A stretch of 29,780 bases of DNA from the IMG/VR virus record IMGVR_UViG_3300047557_001054, positions 1 to 29,780 of that record. One strand, 5' to 3'. A program made the position numbers and the translations under genes. The notes below the pieces were generated by a model that worked only from the letters and a program-made list of their open reading frames with translations, was not told the DNA's origin and made no database searches. This document shows positions 1-9,430 of this stretch, one piece after another (positions within the stretch are counted from its first letter, which is position 1; each line of letters starts with the position of its first letter). This stretch comes from a virus.

Positions 1-466
1 ATGAGGTGATTGCGTTACGGTTTGTAGCGGTACCTGCGAAGATTACGTTGGTACCAGCGGTTAGAACAGATGCTACTACGCGGTCGATTGAATCGGCTGC
101 GTTGTAAGCGATGATGTCTGCAAGAGCAGCATCTACATCGTTGAATGATGTTAGATTTAGTCTCTTGGTTGTGGTTACGGCTGAGCCGTACTCGTTTAGA
201 GCAACGGAAACCTGTGATGGGTTACCGAGTGCTACAGAAGAAACGTCAGATGTTTCAGTCAGCGTGCTGGTTACAGTGCTGAGGTCTGAATAGATGGAGA
301 ATACAACTGACGATCCTGGCATTGCTTGCTGAACTGGCTTGACATCTGCAATCGCACGCATTACTGGAATGGAGCGAAGTGCCATACGAACGTATTGGTC
401 GTATGCTGTCTGTACGAGGTTCGATACGGTTGTTGCCGATGTCGATGTACCTGTAGGTAATGCCAT
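1..466 (-). CDS. Major capsid protein, N-terminal part (cut by left window edge)
   Basis: An open frame starts at the ATG at 466-464 (MALPTGTSTSATT) and runs off the left edge, giving about 155 residues. A start/RBS region GTAGGTGCTTAA precedes the ATG. The stretch is rich in Ser/Thr/Val, with alternating beta-prone segments (SVVFSIYSDLSTVTSTLTE) followed by an alpha-helical part (DVDAALADIIAYNAADSIDRVV), as in the early part of HK97-fold capsid proteins. It is the gene directly downstream of the scaffold-like gene, the usual place for the capsid gene. Family assignment (N4-gp56-like or another HK97-fold subgroup) is inference from this context and general look. The C-terminal part is outside the window. 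Confidence 0.7.
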   Translation of the reverse strand, partial: MALPTGTSTSATTVSNLVQTAYDQYVRMALRSIPVMRAIADVKPVQQAMPGSSVVFSIYSDLSTVTSTLTETSDVSSVALGNPSQVSVALNEYGSAVTTTKRLNLTSFNDVDAALADIIAYNAADSIDRVVASVLTAGTNVIFAGTATNRNAITS

Positions 467-501
467 TTAAGCACCTACTTTCTTTTTACTAGGATCGGAT
501 A

Positions 502-966
502 TTAGAGTCCAGACTCACGAATAATTGCATCCAGTTCTTCTCTGGTATTAGCGTTCATCAATCGACGCATAACATCATCTGTAGAACTTGGCGTTGCTGC
601 CGAATCTACTGTGTTAGTCATCCTCTGATACTGCTGTGCCTGAGCTGGATCTACATTCGGCTTTGTCTGGTTTTGGCCAGCATCTACACCGAATACATCG
701 GCGTAGTTATTGAGCCAGGTTGATACAGACTCCTCAGTTGGGTCTATATCCTGTGGGATAAATGCAGCAATTTTCTGATTTACCCCGCGACGTTCGAGGG
801 TGTCTTTGATTGCTCGTTCTCTTTGTGCTTTTGAAAGATTTTCAAACTGTGCCTTTAATTCGGCTAGTTCTTTTTCTTTCTGCTTGTTTGCTTTACGCAG
901 TTGTTTGACGAGGTCATTAGATAGATCAGATAGATCGTCTTCATCCTCTAGGTCATAGTTGGACAT
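502..966 (-). CDS. Capsid scaffolding protein
   Basis: The 154-aa protein has a highly acidic N-terminus (residues 4-16, DLEDEDDLSDLSND) and then a Lys/Glu-rich coiled-coil segment (about 18-55, LRKANKQKEKELAELKAQFE). A middle helical region is followed by a Gln/Asn/Pro linker (about 95-120) and a short helical C-terminus (VMRRLMNANTREELDAIIRE). Size, charge pattern and a position immediately upstream of the capsid gene match phage scaffold proteins, which fill the procapsid and are removed before packaging. The ATG at 966 has GGGAGAAGGA just upstream. It is the only gene in the left block preceded by a spacer of more than 100 bases, and that spacer carries two inverted repeats. Confidence 0.75.
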   Translation of the reverse strand: MSNYDLEDEDDLSDLSNDLVKQLRKANKQKEKELAELKAQFENLSKAQRERAIKDTLERRGVNQKIAAFIPQDIDPTEESVSTWLNNYADVFGVDAGQNQTKPNVDPAQAQQYQRMTNTVDSAATPSSTDDVMRRLMNANTREELDAIIRESGL

Positions 967-1083
967 AGGTCCTTCTCCCTTATTTGTTAGTTTACGTAGG
1001 CCTCATATGGTTTGGGGAACTCCATATGGCTCCTACTCCTGGTCTTCCTTCTCTCTAACGGGCCAGTCGTTCCGTTAGTAGGC
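967..1083 (-). promoter_or_regulatory. Leader with two inverted repeats before the scaffold gene
   Basis: This 117-base spacer is unusual in an otherwise overlapping gene array. It holds a perfect 7-bp dyad CATATGG/CCATATG (1004-1010 and 1022-1028). A second, CTAACGG/CCGTTAG (1055-1061 and 1072-1078), has a 10-base spacer. The word GTAGGCCT occurs twice (996-1003 and 1078-1085). No T-tract follows either hairpin on either strand, so these are not standard terminators. A 12-codon frame (ATG at 1025, stop at 989-987) with AGGAG upstream lies across the first dyad. A role as a translation-control or mRNA-processing leader that raises scaffold/capsid output is inference. Confidence 0.4.
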
Positions 1084-2394
1084 CTAAATTGCGCCTGCTC
1101 TATCTCGAGCTAGTGCGCCTTGCGCTACACCAGATGAACCGCTAAATGTTGCGGTCTCAAGCTGTGCTAACTGTCTGCGGCGTTTAGCTGCTTCAGTTGC
1201 TCCGGTAAGTCCAAAGACTTCCTGCTCTGCTGTTGTCTGGTCATACGGTTGTTGTTTGTAAATTGATGCTAGTTGGCTTCCGCGAGGTAGAACCTCTGCA
1301 ACTTTCTGGAATCCTTCACGTGCCTGTTCTCCGGTTACACCGAAGCGCTGAAGTTCTTCTGCTCTGGAAAGTCCAGTTGCAAGACCAGCCATTGTTGCAG
1401 CTCCGCCGATTTCTGCAGCGGTTACTTTACGCTTAATAGTTTCAATAGCCTTATCTGGGTCTAGGAAGTATGCAAGCAAATCTCCATTGCCAACTTCTGG
1501 ATAGAACTGGCGTAGTGATGCAGCTACTTCAGGAGCAGCATTAATCACTCTGCGCTGTGCTGTCTGGATGCGGTCTTCTAACTCAATGTTAGATACATCA
1601 TTAGCAATTAACTTCTCAAATGTTGGCTGAATACCTAGTTCACCTTTTGCATAATAGCTGTCAGGTAGACCATATCTACGCATTACATCTTGGTACTTAT
1701 CCTCAAGTCCGATGTAGGTAGCCTCATCTAGAGCACGTAGTCCCTTTTGGATACGGGCTTCATTAGCAGCAAAGCGCTTCTTATAGGCAGCACTTTCTGT
1801 TCTTAATTTAAGAGTAAACTCTGCAGGTGATAGACCGTCTTTGATGTAACCCTCTACATCGGCTAGTAAGCTCTCTAATCCATACTCAGCAAATTGCTTT
1901 CTTAAAAGATCAAAGGCAGACTGTCCCTGACGACGTTTATCTTCGGCTGCTGCTGTGGCTGCCTGTTGTGCCGCTAGGTTGCTTGCTGCAGTTGAGCCGG
2001 TAGATGCTCCTCCGCCGCCACCGCTAGGTGTAGAACTACCGCTAAACATTGATGAATATGAGGCGGCAAGAGTCTCTCTAGTAGGACGCTGTCTCCACTC
2101 AAAACCACCACCTGGTAGGTTAAAGGCATACCACTCATAACCAGCTCTTAATCCAGTTGCTGGTGGAGTTGAGATACTTCCAGCACTGTTTGGTGTAGTC
2201 ACCATACGACTGGTCATACCAAGGGCTGTATTGGCTGCCTGAGCCTCTTTAAGGGCATTCTGTGCGTCTATTTGTGCTGGACTTAGACCAGTCCTTGGGT
2301 CACGAACATAGTAAGCGTCAACGGCTGGCGTAACTGCAGCTTGCTGTGCTTCTAAAGCACGTAGTCTGCGTAATCTATCTCTCTCATCAACCAT
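1084..2394 (-). CDS. Putative virion structural protein (436 aa)
   Basis: Residues 1-35 are charged and helical (MVDERDRLRRLRALEAQQ). A Gly/Ser-rich linker lies near residues 118-135 (GSSTPSGGGGGASTGS), then an Ala/Gln-rich helix. A long mostly helical region (about 160-345) contains paired motifs such as YGLESLLADVEGYIKDG, LEDKYQDVMRRYGLP and LRQFYPEVGNGDLLAYFLDP. No catalytic motif is seen. The gene lies in the ejection-protein/scaffold stretch, four bases downstream of the 295-aa gene. A virion-associated (internal or tail) role follows from position and size and is not shown by a named domain. The C-terminus is basic and Ala-rich. Confidence 0.6.
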   Translation of the reverse strand: MVDERDRLRRLRALEAQQAAVTPAVDAYYVRDPRTGLSPAQIDAQNALKEAQAANTALGMTSRMVTTPNSAGSISTPPATGLRAGYEWYAFNLPGGGFEWRQRPTRETLAASYSSMFSGSSTPSGGGGGASTGSTAASNLAAQQAATAAAEDKRRQGQSAFDLLRKQFAEYGLESLLADVEGYIKDGLSPAEFTLKLRTESAAYKKRFAANEARIQKGLRALDEATYIGLEDKYQDVMRRYGLPDSYYAKGELGIQPTFEKLIANDVSNIELEDRIQTAQRRVINAAPEVAASLRQFYPEVGNGDLLAYFLDPDKAIETIKRKVTAAEIGGAATMAGLATGLSRAEELQRFGVTGEQAREGFQKVAEVLPRGSQLASIYKQQPYDQTTAEQEVFGLTGATEAAKRRRQLAQLETATFSGSSGVAQGALARDRAGAI

Positions 2395-2398
2395 TTAT

Positions 2399-3286
2399 TT
2401 ACCCCTGGAATCCGAAGTCTTGTAGGATTTTTAATGCAACATTTGAGGTTTCTTCACGGGCATTATCCGTATACTGCCAGCGTGGGTCCTTGCGTACTGC
2501 ACGTTGGAAATCATAAAGAGACATTTCTTTATCGCCTGCATAAGCAGAGCGAAGCAGCGGGTCATCTAGCGAAATAGAATCTGGAGTTAACTCTAGCAGG
2601 TTAGCCATACGAGTACGGTATGGAGCATAGATGTTGGAAAGATCTAAGCCTTGGTCAATCAAAGCTCCTACCTTTTCTGGTAGGCCTAGTTTGGCCTGAG
2701 CGCGAATAAGGCGCTTAAAATCTTCGATATCTTCTCCACGCTGAATGCGCTGTAGCCAGCCATCAACCTGACCAGAGAAGTCTTTATCTAAATCAAATCC
2801 ATTATTACGGGCAATAGTACGCAGTACGGTTAAGGCATTACCTGATGTACCTGCTGCGGTCTTAGCTCCAATGCCACCAATAAGTTCATCAATGATTACA
2901 TCTTCGTCAGTTCCTCGGTCAAAGTAATCTTTAATCTGTTGTTCGGTAATTTGAATACCGCGAGGAGCAAGTACTTGTCGTATCTTTACGCCAAACTCTT
3001 TAAGGCTTTCCTGATATACCTTGCTTTTTTCAGCCTTTAGTATTACGCGATTAAGAGCTTTTTCATTTAGTTGGCCAATCTGAGATATGGCTAACTTATC
3101 TTGAGCCTCGGTTATACGACCTTCTCTGTAGAGGCGGAAGATTTCTTTTAGTTCTACTCCATATACTGGGTCTTCAAGGAGTGCTACTCCGATTCCCAGT
3201 TTTCTAGCAATCTCTGTATTGCTGGGTGGCAACTTTATAGCAGTGGTATCTTCACTGCTGTCAATAACAGAACTTGGTTGTACCAT
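2399..3286 (-). CDS. Putative internal virion/ejection protein (295 aa)
   Basis: The start is placed at the ATG at 3286-3284 (MVQPSSVIDSSED). It overlaps the upstream TAA as TAATG and has AGGAGGG nine bases before it; a longer in-frame start at 3319 lacks this support. The protein is helical and charged. It ends with a compact block containing IYAPYRTRMANLLEL, DDPLLRSAYAG, MSLYDFQRAVRKDPRWQYT and a terminal LQDFGFQG. I know this kind of sequence from the structural modules of actinobacterial phages but cannot name a domain. Coupling to the 290-aa and 1759-aa genes suggests these form one ejection or neck assembly. Confidence 0.6.
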   Translation of the reverse strand: MVQPSSVIDSSEDTTAIKLPPSNTEIARKLGIGVALLEDPVYGVELKEIFRLYREGRITEAQDKLAISQIGQLNEKALNRVILKAEKSKVYQESLKEFGVKIRQVLAPRGIQITEQQIKDYFDRGTDEDVIIDELIGGIGAKTAAGTSGNALTVLRTIARNNGFDLDKDFSGQVDGWLQRIQRGEDIEDFKRLIRAQAKLGLPEKVGALIDQGLDLSNIYAPYRTRMANLLELTPDSISLDDPLLRSAYAGDKEMSLYDFQRAVRKDPRWQYTDNAREETSNVALKILQDFGFQG

Positions 3287-4158
3287 TAGCGTTGCCCTCC
3301 TAATTGCGAGAATAGCCATTGAGTAAAGTCAACCCGTTGCTTACGTTCAACATCTACTGGAGATGCTTCCGTAAGGGTCTGCTCAATAGTTGACGCAATC
3401 TTTTCTTGTGAAAATCCTGGCTTCTGGATTACTTGAACTTCTTTCTTTCCAGTGGCTGGGTTTACTACCTTCTTGGAAGTAGTGAGAGTGCCCTTTTGAT
3501 ATAGCTTATTAATACCGCTAACCAAATCTTGATACCAGTCTTGCTGCTTATCTTCATCATTGATTGTGCGACCAAGGATTTTCTGAGCAGTCTCATCTAC
3601 ATCTGCTTCAATCTTTGCTTTAGGAACATCATAGATCTGGCGGGTGGGTAGGTTTTCTTTTCCACCATCACCAAATATGCCTGCGGCTCCTCGATTTACT
3701 ATGTTGGCATTGACTAAAGCTTCCATAGAAATGCTTGCTGCAGTAGGATCTTGTCTGGCTGATGCAAGTAGGTTCTTGCCTACGCCTTCCATCCAGGTTC
3801 CAAGAGTATTCGGATCTCTGTACTTTGTGCCAGTAGCCTTGAATACATTGGTTAGAATTGTATTATAAGCCTTTGGATTCCTGACAGATAGGTTAGTCAT
3901 AAACTGTGGGAACGTTCCAGGCATAACGTATAGGTCATTGCCGTCTTTATCAGTAAGGCCAAAGCCTACGATAACGCCGCGCTTGCTTGCTCCGGTATCT
4001 ACAGTTGTATCACCAAAGCTTGGTGGAGCGTCGTTTGCTGAAGTATTCTGAGAGTCCTTGGCCATAGCAGCTTTAGCAAGATCGGTGATTTGCTTATCCG
4101 ACAGATTGGGATACTTCTGTCGATACAACTTCTTGTAAGACTCTAGTGATTTAGCCAT
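3286..4158 (-). CDS. Putative virion structural protein (290 aa)
   Basis: The N-terminus is Lys/Tyr-rich (MAKSLESYKKLYRQKYPNLS). A low-complexity segment near residues 35-58 is followed by a mixed alpha/beta region with GVIVGFGLTDKDGNDLYVMPG, and then a Lys-rich beta hairpin (TTSKKVVNPATGKKEVQVI). No enzyme motif is visible. The start ATG at 4158 overlaps the 3' end of the 1759-aa gene by eight bases and has GGAGTAATCAAAA upstream. The stop is TAATG-coupled to the 295-aa gene. It is therefore part of the same translationally linked set of large structural candidates. Exact role unknown. Confidence 0.55.
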   Translation of the reverse strand: MAKSLESYKKLYRQKYPNLSDKQITDLAKAAMAKDSQNTSANDAPPSFGDTTVDTGASKRGVIVGFGLTDKDGNDLYVMPGTFPQFMTNLSVRNPKAYNTILTNVFKATGTKYRDPNTLGTWMEGVGKNLLASARQDPTAASISMEALVNANIVNRGAAGIFGDGGKENLPTRQIYDVPKAKIEADVDETAQKILGRTINDEDKQQDWYQDLVSGINKLYQKGTLTTSKKVVNPATGKKEVQVIQKPGFSQEKIASTIEQTLTEASPVDVERKQRVDFTQWLFSQLGGQR

Positions 4159-7100
4159 TTTTGATTACTCCGAATTTGTCGTTCTCTAGATAGCGGGTAT
4201 AGAAATCAGCAAAGCCTTTGTCGTACATCTTCATTTTCATTATGTACTCATCCCACTGTTCTTTTAGGTCTGCATTGTCTTCTGCATCTATGCTGCCGCT
4301 ACCGTAGTATTCTTTACGGGTTGCCAACTCTTGTGATACATAAGTTCTATTCAGGACATAATCTGTCATAGCCTGCATAGTCTTAGTACTGCCGTACTTC
4401 TTCATAAACTTCTCGTTAGAAACGAGGTCTATAACTCCCTTGACGTAGCGCTTTGTACGGTTTAGGTCAAAGTCACCCATCTCTTTTTCATAACCCCAGG
4501 CTTCATATTTCTTGCCTAGGTTCTCAACAAAGGTATCCCATCTTTCTTTGATACCTAAATCAGCAGCAGCGCTTGAGTTAATACTATTGATTCCATAGCT
4601 TGCTAGCTCAGCATCACGCTCTTCTACACCCTTTTGGTAGGCAGACCAGCCAAGGCTAATCTCTCTATCCTTTAAGATATCCTTGGTAACTCTGGATTCT
4701 GTCCACTTGGTTTCTCCGCCTGGGCGTAAAGTTTTGTCGCGGAAGAAGTTAGCTGCAGCATCTGAATACTTATCTGCGGTTGTTCCAAAGTTAGCAATAA
4801 ATCCAGCTAAGCCTGGAGTCTTGTTCTCATCCATCTTGCCGATAAGTCCAGCAAACTCTTTAGCATTGCGTACTGCATCTGCAGTCTGGAATACACCGGT
4901 TCTGTTACGGGCAGATGGAGCTGTAACAAAGAAACCTTTTTCGCCGTACATAGTCATTATGTACTCGTCGATTTTACCTGGGCCGATCTTTGGATCATTA
5001 ATAGCCCTGCGCCAGTCATCAACTATGAACTGATATTCTGGACGGAATGAGAATGTAAATGGCAAAACCATATTGGCAGCTAGACGTATTTCAAATGTCT
5101 GACGACCAAGTTCTAGAGCATCCTTAAAGGTAGGACGCTTGCCAATCATACCTTCGCTGCGCCACTGATAATCAAGAACCTTCATAGCAGTTCTAACGCT
5201 GTTAGCAAATGCTCCATCATCTAGACCGTTTTGTAAAGCAACAGCCTTTTGTGCAGCAGCAGGAAGTAATAACTTCCAAGGATCTTGAGCAGGTCTGCCG
5301 AATGGCATAATGCTGCTCATAATAGATCTGGCTACAGTTTCACCAGCTACCTTTGTAAGGAAGTCCTGGGCTGATTGAATCGCCTCTGGACGCTCATTAG
5401 CAAAAGCTGATACTGGAATAGTTACTGGAATACCAAAGGCTGGGAACAGCGGGTTCTCACCTTGCAAGAATACGTTAAGGCTGTTCTTTGGAATTGATAT
5501 ATCAAAGCCTTTTGGAATACCAAAGCGACCCTCTACACCCTCTGGGATATTGAAAAGGATATATTGCTGGGTAGATGGGCCTACACCTGGAGGAACTACG
5601 TCTCCATCTTGGTCTACTACTACAGCTACACGATTTGGTAGGTTCCAAATCTGAGCAGCACGAGCAATTCTTGATGGGTCTTGTAGTAATAACTTACCGT
5701 ATACCTTGATTGCGTTATACTGAGCATTAAAGAACGGTATAACAAAGCGTAATGTGTTGGAAAGACCTGTGTTATTGGTGATACGGTACAAGGTTTCCAT
5801 TGTAGTCTTACGAGAAGCAGCGTGAGCTGCACGTTCTAGTTGAATAATCAACTGTGGATCTTGTAGATTCTTACCTAGACCCTCTGCAATATCTGCTTCA
5901 CGCTTTAAGTTTCTTAAGTAAAGCTTCTGGTAGAAAGGCCAAGCCACTAGGTTATCTTCTGGTGTTGAACCGATTACCTTAAATAGATTCTCGATAGCAC
6001 CATTTATGCTGCGCTTGACAGCACCTTTACCATAGCCAAGAGTATTCTCAACTAAATCTCTACCAGCAATAGGAGCAAGGTTAGGATTGCCACGCATAAG
6101 AGCATCGAACTGCATAGGTGTCAGTTCTTCTCTAGCAATTAGGTTACGTACTTGCTGGTCTGGGAAGATACGATTGATACGAGCACGTGCCTCAGCGATA
6201 TGCTCAAGTACTTTACCTGGCTCAATGTCTCCGTCGATATCGCGTATGTAGAACTTTCCATCACTGCGAAGCCAAGAGGCAATAGCCTTGTCGCTTTCAC
6301 CCTGTAAAATACGCATAGCCAACGGGTCATTGCGTAGAATGAAGTTAGCAAATACTGACATCTCATTGTAATACTGTGGGTCAGTAGGTTGAACAACTGT
6401 TCTAGCCTCACTTAAGCGGTTACCCATATTCATAGCACTTGCACCCTTTTGGGCATCAAATGACATATAGGCTTGGTTCTCAGTCATCCAGTTTAGAGAA
6501 CCCATAGATGATACATCTCTACGAGTTAAATCACCGTTAGGACCAGAGAAGGCTCCATTTGCCTGCACCTTAGTGCCTGACCTTGTTGTAAACTCTATTG
6601 GCTTATCACCACTGCGAACAATCTTTAGCTCACTTCTGATGGTATTAAGCTGAGTTGACTGCTCAATCTTCTCAAGAATCTGATTGTCAAGTGCATCAAT
6701 CTGCTGTTGAAAGAAACGGATACGATACATCTGATCTTCAGGAATGATATCGGCAATCTCTTCAAAGTTACCCTTACGAGCCAAGTCATAATCTGTGATA
6801 ACACGGATATCTGGCTGTTGGATTGGTCCCTTACCGCGAACTTTAATCTTGCCATTACTTACAAGCTCATCGTATAGAACTGCAGATGGCAAACCTTTAC
6901 GTGCCTGCTGATCTGGGATAGCACCCTTTGGTAGGCGGCCCTTAGTTCCAGGAATCTTGTAGAAAACTTTACCACTTGGATAGTCTGCATAGACCAAGGT
7001 TGTACCCTTAGGCAGGGTAGGTACTACCTCTTCACGTACATAGCGACCAAATGCTTTGGACTGAAGGTTCTTAAGTTTATTTTGGTCATCACCGAAGAGC

Positions 7101-9430
7101 AATCCGTTTTGCTTTTTACGCTTTGCCATCAACTCAAAGTATGCGTTTCGCTCGCTATCCTTTAGTAAAGGCTTTGTCTTGGAAGTCATAGCGATTTCTA
7201 CATCTGTAGGATCTACCTGCTTGCCAAACTTGCCAGATGCTCCAGCATAGTAAGCCTGCGGAGTTACCTCATCAAGGATTGACTCACGCACTTGAAGCAT
7301 TTGGTTTCTCTGAAATACCAAACGACCTGTGAACTCATTAAGTTGCTTAGGGTTTTGTATCTTAAGAGTATCTTCAAAGTAGTTCTGAGTCTTGGTAAAG
7401 CGAACCGCTGTGTTATTTCTAAAGTTTTTGAAAGCATCATCAGTCTTAGCAAGGCTGTTTAATACTAGACCAGCACGAAGTTGACCATCAATGGTGTTAC
7501 GGATAGGGTAACCAAGACGGGTTAGAACCGAAACCTTAAACAAAGAGTTGGCAAAATCAATCCAGTCAGTAACTTCGCTCTTCATAGCAACGCCTCTGAC
7601 ACCAGGCTCCTTGAAAACCCTGTAGGCATCTAGTACTTTTTCAAAATCTTTGAAGTCCATCATAGGTACGATGTTAGGCATCTCTGATCTCCAGAATGGA
7701 GAGGTGACTAACTTGCCCATTTCATCTACATAGAATCCATTTTGCTGGATTCCAGACATAACACCACGACGAACGTTGCCAAACTGTTGATAAATCTCTC
7801 GGGCTTCTTCTACAGTAAAGCCTTTTTCAAGTGCAATAATATCAGCAATCTCTGCTTCAATGTTTTCTACAGCGGCAAGACGTTCTTTAGCATTGCGAGC
7901 ATTAAGGTAGCTGCGGGCTAAGTCGCTTTTAACCTCAAGATACTCTGCATTACGTAGAGGCTTAACAGAGTTTAGTGCATACTTAATTTCGCTAAAAGAA
8001 TCTGCTACTGGTCCACCGTCAACTCGCACAATACCCCGAGGTAGTTTGCTAAAAGGTAAAGTAACTACGGTTACTGGACGTGTAAATGGGTTCTTTTGGA
8101 ATGTCTCAGTGTAGAAAGAAGCGTTATGATAGGCCTCAGATGCTTTAGCCTTAGCCTTTTCAATAGCCACGCCAATGTTTTTGTTAAATAACTGTACATC
8201 TGCTGCGCTGGTATAGTCATTAATGATGCGATAGTCGCCAATGTTCTCGTTAATAGCCTTGGCTAAGTTCTCATCACGGCGAATAAGGTCATCTAATACC
8301 GCAGTTAGACGGTCATATTCCTCTACTGTTGGTAGATGGTCTTCAATTCTTACGCCTTGTCCCCAAGGGATGTCGTTGTATCTCTTCTCAACTGGGTCAA
8401 GAATGTTACGAGCACGGTCAATCTCATCAGCAATAGATGCTCTAGTCTTTAATAGACGGTTATATGAGTTCTTGTCGCCAGCGGCTGCAGCAATAATATC
8501 GGCTACTTCATCATAAGTCTGCGCTTCGCCAGTTACATCAGCCAAGAATGTACGATTTGTGGTACGACGCACAAAAACATCATCATAGTTCTTGATTGAG
8601 TCGCCTTCGGTCAAGCGCTGGGCAATAACACCCATAGGTGTTTCTCTGCCGATAGCACCGCCTGATTTAAGCCATAAACCGTGTGAATCTAGTTCAGAGC
8701 GTAGACGAACTACATCTTCAGCACTGGTAATAGGGCGATCTAGTCCAAGTATCTTACCGAACTTAAGAGCCTTACCAACTAAAACGCCTGGATCTGTATA
8801 CCAGTTAAGGAGTCCATCACCGAAACCGGTGAACACCTTACCAACAATTTCTTTTTCAAAGGCTACTTTACGGTCATCTGGATCTGCAATGTTAAAACTT
8901 GTCTCAAGAAAACGTGGTAAATCTATACCTTGCTCTTCTAGCGCAGGTGTTACGCCTGTTCTTTCTAGATTAGCACCGATGACGGCAGCATAAGCTTGAA
9001 ATGGAGATACATCTTTGGCTAAATCCCAGGCCTTAATTAGATCATAACCATTACCAGCTACAGCATCTGCATTGGCTAGAACTGCTGTGCTAATTGGACG
9101 GGTAATCTTTGGATAAGCCCATTGATAAAAGTCAGTAGCAGCCTGCAGTACATCATCAACTGCTGTAGCTACGCCGATTGTCTCCATCGGTCTTGCTGCA
9201 ATATCTACTGCAGTGGTAGCTATGTCGGTTGCGGCTTTGTCAACCTTCTTTTCAATCTTCTTTTTTACAGCTACGCCAGTTTTCTTAGCTAGCTCAGGCT
9301 CTTGCACAGCAACACGTGCTTGTGTAACGCCAGCACCTAGGCCTGTTACAGCCTTGATTGGTGTAGCTAAAGCGTTGCCAACGGCATTGCCGATTGCCTT
9401 CTTAAGAGAGTCCCAGTAACTTTCAGCCAT
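4151..9430 (-). CDS. Giant putative internal virion (DNA ejection) protein, 1759 aa
   Basis: This is the largest gene in the window. The N-terminus is Ala/Lys/Val-rich and amphipathic (IGNAVGNALATPIKAVTGLG; AVKKKIEKKVDKAATDIATT). A long helical body follows, with a semi-hydrophobic region (VTDWIDFANSLFKVSVLTRLGYPIRN split over about residues 605-635). Another such region is LRFVIPFFNAQYNAIKVYGKLL (about 1235-1255, quoted in part). A very Lys/Tyr-rich C-terminus follows. In short-tailed phages, proteins of this size are internal core proteins released into the host to conduct DNA (T7 gp16 type). I do not see a transglycosylase ESxxxP-type motif at the N-terminus. Start: ATG at 9430 with AGAGGTAAGTA before it, overlapping the 51-aa gene by eight bases. 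Ejection role is inference from size, composition and position. Confidence 0.65.
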   Translation of the reverse strand: MAESYWDSLKKAIGNAVGNALATPIKAVTGLGAGVTQARVAVQEPELAKKTGVAVKKKIEKKVDKAATDIATTAVDIAARPMETIGVATAVDDVLQAATDFYQWAYPKITRPISTAVLANADAVAGNGYDLIKAWDLAKDVSPFQAYAAVIGANLERTGVTPALEEQGIDLPRFLETSFNIADPDDRKVAFEKEIVGKVFTGFGDGLLNWYTDPGVLVGKALKFGKILGLDRPITSAEDVVRLRSELDSHGLWLKSGGAIGRETPMGVIAQRLTEGDSIKNYDDVFVRRTTNRTFLADVTGEAQTYDEVADIIAAAAGDKNSYNRLLKTRASIADEIDRARNILDPVEKRYNDIPWGQGVRIEDHLPTVEEYDRLTAVLDDLIRRDENLAKAINENIGDYRIINDYTSAADVQLFNKNIGVAIEKAKAKASEAYHNASFYTETFQKNPFTRPVTVVTLPFSKLPRGIVRVDGGPVADSFSEIKYALNSVKPLRNAEYLEVKSDLARSYLNARNAKERLAAVENIEAEIADIIALEKGFTVEEAREIYQQFGNVRRGVMSGIQQNGFYVDEMGKLVTSPFWRSEMPNIVPMMDFKDFEKVLDAYRVFKEPGVRGVAMKSEVTDWIDFANSLFKVSVLTRLGYPIRNTIDGQLRAGLVLNSLAKTDDAFKNFRNNTAVRFTKTQNYFEDTLKIQNPKQLNEFTGRLVFQRNQMLQVRESILDEVTPQAYYAGASGKFGKQVDPTDVEIAMTSKTKPLLKDSERNAYFELMAKRKKQNGLLFGDDQNKLKNLQSKAFGRYVREEVVPTLPKGTTLVYADYPSGKVFYKIPGTKGRLPKGAIPDQQARKGLPSAVLYDELVSNGKIKVRGKGPIQQPDIRVITDYDLARKGNFEEIADIIPEDQMYRIRFFQQQIDALDNQILEKIEQSTQLNTIRSELKIVRSGDKPIEFTTRSGTKVQANGAFSGPNGDLTRRDVSSMGSLNWMTENQAYMSFDAQKGASAMNMGNRLSEARTVVQPTDPQYYNEMSVFANFILRNDPLAMRILQGESDKAIASWLRSDGKFYIRDIDGDIEPGKVLEHIAEARARINRIFPDQQVRNLIAREELTPMQFDALMRGNPNLAPIAGRDLVENTLGYGKGAVKRSINGAIENLFKVIGSTPEDNLVAWPFYQKLYLRNLKREADIAEGLGKNLQDPQLIIQLERAAHAASRKTTMETLYRITNNTGLSNTLRFVIPFFNAQYNAIKVYGKLLLQDPSRIARAAQIWNLPNRVAVVVDQDGDVVPPGVGPSTQQYILFNIPEGVEGRFGIPKGFDISIPKNSLNVFLQGENPLFPAFGIPVTIPVSAFANERPEAIQSAQDFLTKVAGETVARSIMSSIMPFGRPAQDPWKLLLPAAAQKAVALQNGLDDGAFANSVRTAMKVLDYQWRSEGMIGKRPTFKDALELGRQTFEIRLAANMVLPFTFSFRPEYQFIVDDWRRAINDPKIGPGKIDEYIMTMYGEKGFFVTAPSARNRTGVFQTADAVRNAKEFAGLIGKMDENKTPGLAGFIANFGTTADKYSDAAANFFRDKTLRPGGETKWTESRVTKDILKDREISLGWSAYQKGVEERDAELASYGINSINSSAAADLGIKERWDTFVENLGKKYEAWGYEKEMGDFDLNRTKRYVKGVIDLVSNEKFMKKYGSTKTMQAMTDYVLNRTYVSQELATRKEYYGSGSIDAEDNADLKEQWDEYIMKMKMYDKGFADFYTRYLENDKFGVIKNG

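Noticed and set aside
1084-1100. Programmed frameshift at the end of the 436-aa gene into the open frame beyond
   Set aside because: The other frame stays open to 987, but no slippery heptamer is visible near the stop.
3286-3319. Longer start for the 295-aa protein
   Set aside because: The TAATG start at 3286 has AGGAGGG at good spacing; the upstream ATG has none.
4683-5033. Plus-strand frame of 116 codons inside the giant protein gene
   Set aside because: Antisense shadow rich in Ser/Leu/Ala with no start signal; the minus frame runs 1759 codons uninterrupted.
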